A DNA stretch of 33,468 bases from a virus. The stretch lies in the IMG/VR virus record IMGVR_UViG_3300046328_000237, positions 1 to 33,468 of that record; one strand, written 5' to 3'. Numbering within the stretch: position 1 is the stretch's first letter; every line of letters starts with the position of its first letter. Positions 6,535-12,017 of this stretch are shown one piece after another. The notes under the pieces were generated by a model. It had not been told where the DNA came from, did not search any database, and worked only from the letters and a program-made list of their open reading frames with translations. The position numbers and the translations under genes are program-made.

Positions 6535-6678
6535 ATGGACTATGAAGAAGAAGAGTTATGCGACTGCGGCTCATGTAAGTACTGTAAGGCGCATGGCTCG
6601 TCTGAAGACGACTATGCTACTAAAGACTATGTATGCGTTAGATGTAATGGCGCTGGCTGTACGAAGTGCGAAGAGTAA
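6535..6678 (+). CDS. Cys-rich zinc-knuckle protein (47 aa)
   Basis: 47 aa with GGAGGT six bases before the ATG. Two clusters are visible: CDCGSCKYC (residues 9-17) and CVRCNGAGCTKC (34-45); the second resembles half of a DnaJ-type zinc finger (CxxCxGxG). The protein is otherwise acidic. It follows the HTH gene by 11 bases and is probably co-transcribed. Another frame is open here but lacks the SD and the Cys pattern. Function unknown. Confidence 0.65.
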   Translation: MDYEEEELCDCGSCKYCKAHGSSEDDYATKDYVCVRCNGAGCTKCEE

Positions 6679-6728
6679 AATACGCCCAGCTATCAGTCCT
6701 TCGATAAACCAGGCGTACCCACAAACAA

Positions 6729-6771
6729 AGAGGGAGGAGGTAAAAGAATAAACCCTTCTCCCTTATTTATA
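6729..6771 (+). terminator. Candidate intrinsic terminator
   Basis: AGGGAG near 6730 pairs with CTCCCT near 6758, with weaker internal pairing (AGG with CCT), followed by TATTTAT. The run of U is imperfect, so strength is uncertain. An upstream repeat TACGCC/GGCGTA lies at about 6682-6718. Ends the HTH/Cys-rich unit before the HNH-AP2 gene. Confidence 0.4.
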
Positions 6772-6800
6772 GTCCATGCTAACTAAAGGAAAGTCAAACC

Positions 6801-7325
6801 ATGCCAAGACCTACGATAGATAATAAGTATATTGATATAGACGAAGAGACTGTAGGAATAGAGTTTAACTCTATAGTTTATGGAAGAAAGTTAGCCTTGT
6901 TTGATAGAGAAGACCTAGACAGACTTAAAGTTTTTAAATGGGAGATAACGAGCTTATCTAAAAGAAATAAAACTCATTACGTTAAGTGTAGACCATGGAG
7001 ATATGGGGATACTGCTAAATGGTTTATTCCTGCTCATAGATACATATTATCTTTCCCCGATATGGGAGAGGTAGACCATATTAACCAGAATGGGCTAGAT
7101 AATAGAAAAATAAATCTAAGGCTAGTTACTAAGTCTGAAAATGCTATTAATAAAACTAGTAGGATAATTCCTAAGTCCGGATATAGAGGGGTTTACTTTA
7201 TAAAGAAATGCACCTTAAGGCCATGGGCAGCAGAGTTAAGAAGAGATAAGAAGCTAACTAGAATAGGTAATTATAAAACTAAAGAAGAAGCAGCTGAAGC
7301 TTATGAAGAATATCTTAAACGCTAA
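6801..7325 (+). CDS. HNH homing endonuclease with AP2 DNA-binding domain
   Basis: 174 aa. HNH core at about 75-115: IPAHRYIL, then GEVDHINQNGLDNRKINLRLVTKSEN. The C-terminus (about 125-174) is an AP2-type domain: SGYRGVYFIKK, PWAAELRRDKKLTRIGNYKTKEEAAEAYEEYL. AP2-HNH fusions are typical of phage homing endonucleases. AAGGAAAG precedes the start. The 3' end overlaps the opposing metallophosphoesterase by 11 bases, so it is squeezed between two transcription units as expected of a mobile gene. Confidence 0.88.
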   Translation: MPRPTIDNKYIDIDEETVGIEFNSIVYGRKLALFDREDLDRLKVFKWEITSLSKRNKTHYVKCRPWRYGDTAKWFIPAHRYILSFPDMGEVDHINQNGLDNRKINLRLVTKSENAINKTSRIIPKSGYRGVYFIKKCTLRPWAAELRRDKKLTRIGNYKTKEEAAEAYEEYLKR

Positions 7326-8001
7326 AAGGGTATAATACTGGGTCTCCATCTTCTGTTATACCGCATGAGCCTAGTATCGGTTTTATCGTATGGTTTTTAC
7401 CATAAGCCATGGCCATAGATTCAGTATCTACCAGACAGCCAGTAAACATAGAGAATCTGCTGGAGAGTACGCTATTATGATATGTAATTTCAAACTTCCC
7501 GTGAAAATGCCCCTGTACGCACGATACCCCTACTTCCTTTACTAGTTTACCGTATGCTCCAGATTTACCGTGACAGATATATACAGGCCCTTTATGGGTA
7601 CTCATAATTATATCTTCGTGCCAGCTCCATTTAGGAGTCTCGTATAGCTCCTGTAGAGTCTTAAGCGTCCTAACTGGTATACCATGATGCTTAGCCCTTC
7701 TCAGTACCATGGAGCCGTGATTAGACTCTAGTAAAAGCATTTCTGGAAAGAGTTTATGTAGCCCTTCCTGTAGCTCTATAATAGCTCTATCTAGTTCGTC
7801 TCCACCGCTCATTAAATCATTATCAGAATCATGGAAGCTTAAATTATGGTAGTCTAATTCGTCTCCGATACTTATTACAATGTCTGGCTTAACTTCTTCC
7901 TTTAGTTTGGTTAGAAATTTAATATATCCGTTAACACTAAACGGTATATGAATATCCCCGATTATTAATACTCTCTTACCTCTAGCATCTAGCTCTAGCA
8001 T
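7315..8001 (-). CDS. Calcineurin-like metallophosphoesterase
   Basis: 228 aa. The family motifs appear in order: GDIHIPF (residues ~16-22), GDELDYH (~46-52), SNHG (~93-96, in place of GNHD/E), CHGKSG (~143) and GHFHG (~164-168). These bind two metal ions. Phage members hydrolyse phosphodiesters or protein phosphates; some act on DNA or nucleotides. AAGGAG lies four bases before the ATG. It is a minus-strand island among plus-strand genes, convergent with HNH-AP2 and divergent from the RusA-like gene, so it needs its own promoter (TATAAT at 8032-8027). Confidence 0.85.
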   Translation of the reverse strand: MLELDARGKRVLIIGDIHIPFSVNGYIKFLTKLKEEVKPDIVISIGDELDYHNLSFHDSDNDLMSGGDELDRAIIELQEGLHKLFPEMLLLESNHGSMVLRRAKHHGIPVRTLKTLQELYETPKWSWHEDIIMSTHKGPVYICHGKSGAYGKLVKEVGVSCVQGHFHGKFEITYHNSVLSSRFSMFTGCLVDTESMAMAYGKNHTIKPILGSCGITEDGDPVLYPFSV

Positions 8002-8026
8002 AAGTCTCCTTCTGATTAGGGTATGA

Positions 8027-8032
8027 ATTATA
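8027..8032 (-). promoter_or_regulatory. -10 hexamer (TATAAT) for the metallophosphoesterase
   Basis: Perfect TATAAT on the minus strand, with start predicted about 12-20 bases before the SD AAGGAG. No good -35 is seen at 16-18 bases. Position in the 8002-8165 divergent gap supports it. Confidence 0.45.
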
Positions 8033-8153
8033 ATGGGGTAATAAGTGGTAGAAAGCCGATAACCTAGATATAGGTATAAGACAGGCCTCTAACCAGAAAG
8101 AGCGCAGTAGTTTATCCAATAGCAGTCCCTCGCTAAACGATATCTTTTATTAC

Positions 8154-8159
8154 TATAAT
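8154..8159 (+). promoter_or_regulatory. -10 hexamer (TATAAT) abutting the RusA-like start codon
   Basis: Perfect TATAAT whose last base is six bases before the ATG at 8166. Transcription starting seven bases after the hexamer would begin at or beside the A of ATG, and no SD is present upstream, so the mRNA may be leaderless. The -35 region is weak. Confidence 0.45.
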
Positions 8160-8165
8160 AGTCGT

Positions 8166-8663
8166 ATGAATGAATTAATATTACAACTACCCCTAAAGCC
8201 CCTGTCGGTTAACTCTAAGTTTACGCTGAATAAGTATAGCCGACGTATCATTAAGAGCGTATCAGCTAATAAATTCGAGAAGGCAGTTAACGGTATGCTC
8301 TCCCAGTACGGGGAAGCTATGAAGCGCTTCAGAGAGTCCTTCGATAAGAAGACTCAAGGGCTTATGCTCGAAGTAGTTATGTACGTACCAGAAGACGAAT
8401 TCTTTACCCAGAAGGGGGAGATAAGTTCGACCTGTATCGACGCTGGTAATGCTCTTAAAATGCTAGAGGATATTATCTTTAAAGCGCTGGAGCTTAACGA
8501 CGGTCTTAACGTAAAGGTTAGCTCTGAGAAGCGACCTTACATAGAGAAGGAATGGCTTACACTAGTAACAATATCAAAGGTTATTAAACCTAAGAGCTGC
8601 TATCTGGATAACGTCCTAGTTAGTAAATTGAATGGGCCAGAGCGTACAGGAGTCCTACAATAG
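8166..8663 (+). CDS. rusA: RusA-like Holliday junction resolvase
   Basis: 165 aa. The beginning LPLKPLSVNSKF matches the family start (PxPxSxNxxY/F). The core reads CIDAGNALKMLEDIIFKALELNDGLNVKV, aligning with E. coli RusA DLDNLQKAAFDAL...DD: first Asp, Asn, Lys and a later Asp are kept, but the second catalytic Asp is Gly. RusA resolves four-way junctions as dimers, fitting with the ERF recombination module and packaging. About 20 extra residues are at the C-terminus. Because of the changed residue, activity is not assured. Confidence 0.65.
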   Translation: MNELILQLPLKPLSVNSKFTLNKYSRRIIKSVSANKFEKAVNGMLSQYGEAMKRFRESFDKKTQGLMLEVVMYVPEDEFFTQKGEISSTCIDAGNALKMLEDIIFKALELNDGLNVKVSSEKRPYIEKEWLTLVTISKVIKPKSCYLDNVLVSKLNGPERTGVLQ

Positions 8664-8703
8664 GGGCTAGTACGACGACAGAAAATTCGATAGCTACTTC
8701 CAT
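8620..8703 (-). CDS. Candidate 27-aa membrane peptide at the end of the late region
   Basis: ATG at 8703 has AGAGG eight bases upstream. The peptide is almost entirely hydrophobic (SVVVLAPIVGLLYALAHSIY after an acidic start), one membrane span. It runs antisense over the last 44 bases of the RusA-like gene. It would be the last gene of the minus-strand late region, beside lysis genes. It could be a holin-like or antiholin-like peptide; evidence is only SD and hydrophobicity. Confidence 0.35.
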   Translation of the reverse strand: MEVAIEFSVVVLAPIVGLLYALAHSIY

Positions 8704-8844
8704 TTAATACCTCTTATTTACAAGTTATCTCGTTATAACTTACTGATAAAAGATTATCTATAGATAGTGTAAAGGTTACTTAACTTGTCTTTAACTGATA
8801 CGAAATAGACTATCTGTTATATTTAATGGGTAGTTATTATAACA
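8704..8844. other. AT-rich non-coding gap with palindromes between convergent units
   Basis: Contains a perfect 7-bp inverted repeat AAGTTAT/ATAACTT (8722-8728 / 8735-8741) and a perfect 12-bp palindrome TATCTATAGATA (8755-8766). The core ATCTATAGAT recurs at 32205-32214. The words TTACTGATA and AACTGATAC nearby resemble the early -10 region at 1066-1074. May hold terminators, a protein-binding site or an origin; no gene was found here. Confidence 0.5.
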
Positions 8845-8979
8845 CTACTTAGGGACTTTTATATTTAGTTTTTGCATGATTTTTAAATAAAAATCTGCCA
8901 GCTTCTTATCTCCCTCTGCCTTCGCCTGGAGATAAAGCTGTATCCAATGCTCTACGCCTTTAGGCTTACTCTTTCCCAT
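8845..8979 (-). CDS. Hypothetical 44-aa basic protein
   Basis: Starts at the ATG inside the end of the lipoprotein gene (14-base overlap), which suggests coupling. Lys-rich and helical: GVEHWIQLYLQAKAEGDKKL, ending with LKIMQKLNIKVPK. No family recognised. Belongs to the lysis end of the late region. Confidence 0.55.
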   Translation of the reverse strand: MGKSKPKGVEHWIQLYLQAKAEGDKKLADFYLKIMQKLNIKVPK

Positions 8980-9304
8980 GGCGCTCTAAAGCTTCTTTAA
9001 TAGCTCTACGCAATTCTTCCCAGTAGTTTGATACTAAGGCGTACTCTTTAGGGCTCCAGCCAATTAACTTATTACAGCTCTGAATAGGCTCATAAGTAAC
9101 AGGGCCAGCAGGTACAGGCCCTACGTAGTCCTCGTTAAATCGGTACTGCCTACAGATACAGTAAGACTCCTCCATAGAGATATACCCTATAGCTTCTATC
9201 TCGACGTACTTAAAGACTGGGGAGCATTGTAATGTATCCCTTACCTTTACAGCGCAGGAAGTAGAGAGGAAAAATATAAGGGAGAATACGATAGCGTTAC
9301 TCAT
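8966..9304 (-). CDS. Small lipoprotein, possible outer spanin
   Basis: 112 aa. Signal-like hydrophobic start ending FFLSTSC with a candidate lipidation Cys at 17 (position -3 is Ser, so the box is not perfect). More Cys residues (CSP, CICRQ, QSCN) could form disulfides in the periplasm. The C-terminus is helical. It begins in an ATGA overlap with a small membrane protein and lies downstream of the endolysin: the order suits a two-component spanin. As an outer spanin it is longer than most Rz1 proteins. Function is inferred from context. Confidence 0.45.
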   Translation of the reverse strand: MSNAIVFSLIFFLSTSCAVKVRDTLQCSPVFKYVEIEAIGYISMEESYCICRQYRFNEDYVGPVPAGPVTYEPIQSCNKLIGWSPKEYALVSNYWEELRRAIKEALERHGKE

Positions 9305-9492
9305 GGTAGATTCTCAAACTCTGTTTTTATTTCTTGCTCAGTCTTAGCAGCTTCGTAAGCAGCGGCCCTTTTAGCAGCTTCTTCTTTACGCTCTTTTCGT
9401 TTAATCATTTTATGGGAGAGGTTAAATAGATACTTAACCCCGTCTATTAAATAAGGAATTAAAGCGCTGATTATCATTTTTACAATGCCCAT
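9301..9492 (-). CDS. Small membrane-anchored charged-helix protein
   Basis: 63 aa. Residues ~4-27 are hydrophobic/amphipathic (VKMIISALIPYLIDGVKYLFNL), then a highly charged helix (KRKERKEEAAKRAAAYEAAKTEQE). This is an N-in or N-out single span with a coiled tail, a layout seen in small inner spanins and some holin-type proteins. The ATGA overlap with the lipoprotein gene supports a pair. Which lysis role it has cannot be decided from sequence. Confidence 0.45.
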   Translation of the reverse strand: MGIVKMIISALIPYLIDGVKYLFNLSHKMIKRKERKEEAAKRAAAYEAAKTEQEIKTEFENLP

Positions 9493-9527
9493 AGATACCC
9501 CTCTAACTTAATGATATTAACTACTGT

Positions 9528-10049
9528 ATGGAATGGAAAGATATTAAGGGTTATGAAGGCAGTTACCAAGTCTCTAATACGGGTATGGTTAGAAGCTTAG
9601 ATAGAGCTATTAAATTTCGATGGTTTTTTCGATACGCCAAGGGAAGGATACTCAAGGTAAATATTGATAAGTACGGATACGAGGTAGTATCTCTTCAAGA
9701 TGGGACTACTCCGAAATACAGAAAGGTACATAGGCTAGTAGCCGAAGCTTTTATCGGAGAGTCTGAATTAACTGTAAACCATAAAGATTTTAATAAAAGA
9801 AATAACCACGTAGATAATTTAGAGTATCTTACGGCTAGCGAAAACTCTAAGCACGCTAGAGCAAACAAGGCCTTTAACTTACGCAAAGGTAATAACCATC
9901 CTAATTATCGAATTACAGAAGAAGTAAAAAAAGAAATAGTTAACGAGCTTAAAAGGGGCATACATTATAAAGACGTTGCCATCATATATAATATACACCC
10001 CGTAACGGTTTTAAAAATTAAGCGTCTTTATTCCCATCTATCTTATTAA
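9528..10049 (+). CDS. NUMOD4-HNH homing endonuclease inserted against the late operon
   Basis: 173 aa. NUMOD4 motif at the N-terminus (EWKDIKGYEGSYQVSNTGMVRSLDR), HNH core in the middle (VHRLVAEAFIG, then TVNHKDFNKRNNHVDNLEYLT), and a C-terminal helix-turn-helix (YKDVAIIYNIHPVTVLKIKR). This is the standard free-standing homing endonuclease layout. It lies on the plus strand inside minus-strand lysis genes, and its 3' end overlaps the end of the neighbouring gene by 32 bases. Insertion is the natural reading. Confidence 0.9.
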   Translation: MEWKDIKGYEGSYQVSNTGMVRSLDRAIKFRWFFRYAKGRILKVNIDKYGYEVVSLQDGTTPKYRKVHRLVAEAFIGESELTVNHKDFNKRNNHVDNLEYLTASENSKHARANKAFNLRKGNNHPNYRITEEVKKEIVNELKRGIHYKDVAIIYNIHPVTVLKIKRLYSHLSY

Positions 10050-10251
10050 GAGCTGGCACTACTACTTTATCAAGCATAGGGAAAGCGAGAGGCATAACCA
10101 TATCGTCTACCTTATTCTCAGATACTACAGCAGACTCCTGCGCCCATTCTTTAACGGCTTCATAGACTTTTTCAGCAGTATCTTCTAGTACTGGGAGTCC
10201 TTTGGCCTTTAATTTTTCTGCAAGGTCTTTAAGGTCGTAAGCTTTTTCCAT
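10018..10251 (-). CDS. Hypothetical helical protein beside endolysin
   Basis: 77 aa. Soluble and helical in its first two-thirds (YDLKDLAEKLKAKGLPVLED; AEKVYEAVKEWAQES), with a final hydrophobic stretch VDDMVMPLAFPMLDKVVVPALNKI. It overlaps the endolysin by 23 bases and its tail shares 32 bases with the opposite HNH gene. No family recognised; it may be a lysis or virion accessory. Confidence 0.55.
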   Translation of the reverse strand: MEKAYDLKDLAEKLKAKGLPVLEDTAEKVYEAVKEWAQESAVVSENKVDDMVMPLAFPMLDKVVVPALNKIDGNKDA

Positions 10252-10696
10252 TTTTATTTTCCTTAGTTATCTTATGGACTGGATAGCGCCATAAGGGGTA
10301 TTTGTTTTTAAACTTCTGAATTATATCGTTACCGATAGCAGTATGAAAATGCTCGTTACTTCCATCTCCATGCCTAAAGACTATTCTTCTAATCTTTCCA
10401 GATAAAGGCAAGTAACCATACTGCGAATACTTCTCATGAGCGTATGCCTCGAAAGCTTTCTTCTTGGCCTCTGTCCAATCGTGACAGCGTATATCTACTG
10501 CTCTGGCCTCTGAATGAGCAGGACTTAAACGGGATAGCTTCTTATCCAGCTCAGGAGTACTAAGAGACTCAGTAATAACCAGAGGCTTCTTGTCATAGCT
10601 ATAGCTCCATAATCCTAACGACTTTACGATATCCCTAATCAAAGGGTGTAATTTTAAGAAGTCTTCTTTAATTTCTGAAGTTTTAAATTCTAACAT
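10229..10696 (-). CDS. Endolysin: M15-type D-Ala-D-Ala/L-Ala-D-Glu peptidase
   Basis: 155 aa. Zinc-binding motifs of the M15 (VanY/endolysin) family are visible: SPAHSEARAVDIR (residues ~78-90; His and Asp ligands) and EHFHTAIG (~121-128; catalytic Glu and third His). Length matches single-domain phage endolysins of this class. It cuts peptide stems of peptidoglycan. There is no signal peptide, so release needs a holin; candidate membrane partners flank it. Confidence 0.85.
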   Translation of the reverse strand: MLEFKTSEIKEDFLKLHPLIRDIVKSLGLWSYSYDKKPLVITESLSTPELDKKLSRLSPAHSEARAVDIRCHDWTEAKKKAFEAYAHEKYSQYGYLPLSGKIRRIVFRHGDGSNEHFHTAIGNDIIQKFKNKYPLWRYPVHKITKENKNGKSLRP

Positions 10697-10980
10697 TATT
10701 CCTCTAGTTTTATTTCTATTCTCTGAATCCTACTTCCTATAGTATTCATTAAATCATGGTGTCTTTCTCTTAACTTTACTACTTCACTCTCTAAAGCGTC
10801 TAGCCTATCGTCGTTAGAGTCCATACGTTTATCTGAATGGGTAGACTTCTCGATAAGAATAGCTGTCTGTAGTTTAACTTGGTTTAAGCTATCTAAAAGC
10901 TCTTTAATGAAAAAAGCGTTAAGCCCCAGAAGTATAATTATCATAGAGCCGATAACTGCTAATACTTCTGGAGATATCAT
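10696..10980 (-). CDS. N-terminal membrane span plus coiled coil; holin or inner spanin candidate
   Basis: 94 aa. One strong membrane helix at about 7-27 (LAVIGSMIIILLGLNAFFI), then a continuous coiled coil (RMDSNDDRLDALESEVVKLRERHHDLM, IQRIEIKLEE). Type II single-span with periplasmic coiled coil is the layout of inner spanins; small phage proteins of this kind are also annotated as holins. Its position immediately before the endolysin supports a lysis role; the exact role is open. Confidence 0.55.
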   Translation of the reverse strand: MISPEVLAVIGSMIIILLGLNAFFIKELLDSLNQVKLQTAILIEKSTHSDKRMDSNDDRLDALESEVVKLRERHHDLMNTIGSRIQRIEIKLEE

Positions 10981-10989
10981 AGTTACCCT

Positions 10990-11487
10990 TTAGCTTGGCT
11001 TGTTATAGAGGGATACCCAGAAGCCAGCGCCCGTAATAACGTCGCCTGCCTTAACCCAGATTTTATGCTCTGGAAGTGTCCAAGTATAGATAGTGTATCC
11101 AAAGGTATCGTTACCAGCAGTAAAGGTCATAGAGCCCCCTCCTACTGTATTGGTAGCGGTAAAGCTTCCTGAAGTGGCAGAGCCAGAGGGTCTACCAATC
11201 TGTCCTACCCCTCCGTTAACTGTAACGTAATCTACACCCGAGCCAGACATAGTCCAGTCCATCTGGTATACGAATGGAGTAGATGGCCCAAAGCTGGCAG
11301 AGTTAGATACTGATAAGTTACCAGAAGTTAAAGTATATTTTATACCTACGTCTACAGCGTTAATAGCTAGATTGGTATAGATTGGAATAATTTCTGCATA
11401 CTGTCCCGTAGGAATAGTATAGGAGGAAGTCTTCTTAGTGGTAGATACTGGGCAGTAATCGAATGGTACAAAAACTGGGCTACTCAT
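10990..11487 (-). CDS. Probable tail-fibre/virion surface protein
   Basis: 165 aa. Ser/Thr/Gly-rich beta protein without signal or membrane segments (GSGVDYVTVNGGVG; SFTATNTVGGGSMTFTAG). It sits at the distal end of the tail gene cluster next to another beta-rich protein and before the lysis genes, so it is likely a minor tail tip or receptor-related component. No family recognised. Confidence 0.55.
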   Translation of the reverse strand: MSSPVFVPFDYCPVSTTKKTSSYTIPTGQYAEIIPIYTNLAINAVDVGIKYTLTSGNLSVSNSASFGPSTPFVYQMDWTMSGSGVDYVTVNGGVGQIGRPSGSATSGSFTATNTVGGGSMTFTAGNDTFGYTIYTWTLPEHKIWVKAGDVITGAGFWVSLYNKPS

Positions 11488-11499
11488 TTCTATGGCTCC

Positions 11500-12012
11500 T
11501 TAAATGTTACCGTAGACTAATACTTTAAATTTACCTAATGGTATCGTAGGTAAACTCGTAACGTCTAATCTTAAAATATCTCCCTGAGCTACTGACTGCT
11601 GGGTAACGTCTAGCGCTCCATACTTAACTACGTAGTCTGCATCTGAAGCGAAGTTAATTATAGGCTGAGTAGTTAGGATAGAGTTAAAGGTAGTCCCATT
11701 AGTAGAGGTACCCTTCTGGATATCAATAGATAACGTACCAGAAGTAATTAATCCCTTATCCCATATCTGTATCTGTACCGATGAGACGGTAAAAGCTGCT
11801 GAAGCAGTAAAGTAAGCGAGGCCCGTAAATGAAGCAGAAGAAGAAGCGTTAAATACTGGGAAGTTAAATACTTCTACAGGAGAAGCCCCTAATGCCAGAG
11901 AAGTAATCCTGCTTTCGTGGTCGTCTAGATTATCTTTAATTAGAGAGAATAGCTCTTTTTTAATAGCTTTCCCTACGTTAATCATAATCGAAGGTATAGT
12001 TACGAATGCCAT
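11500..12012 (-). CDS. Probable tail-tip / receptor-associated protein
   Basis: 170 aa. The N-terminal ~45 residues are a helix typical of trimer-forming attachment segments (GKAIKKELFSLIKDNLDDHESRI). The rest is a jelly-roll-like beta domain (FNASSSASFTGLAYFTASAAF, VSSVQIQIWDKG). N-terminal anchor and C-terminal beta body is the usual plan of small receptor-binding proteins. It follows the large tail hub candidate by five bases. Function by context only. Confidence 0.55.
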   Translation of the reverse strand: MAFVTIPSIMINVGKAIKKELFSLIKDNLDDHESRITSLALGASPVEVFNFPVFNASSSASFTGLAYFTASAAFTVSSVQIQIWDKGLITSGTLSIDIQKGTSTNGTTFNSILTTQPIINFASDADYVVKYGALDVTQQSVAQGDILRLDVTSLPTIPLGKFKVLVYGNI

Positions 12013-12017
12013 TAGTC

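Noticed and set aside
6542-6751. Open frame over the Cys-rich gene
   Set aside because: The frame at 6535 has the GGAGGT SD at proper spacing and a clear Cys pattern; this one has neither.
4950-8163. Integrase or attachment site near the HNH genes
   Set aside because: No recombinase gene and no direct repeat pair was seen; the HNH genes explain the mobile signs.
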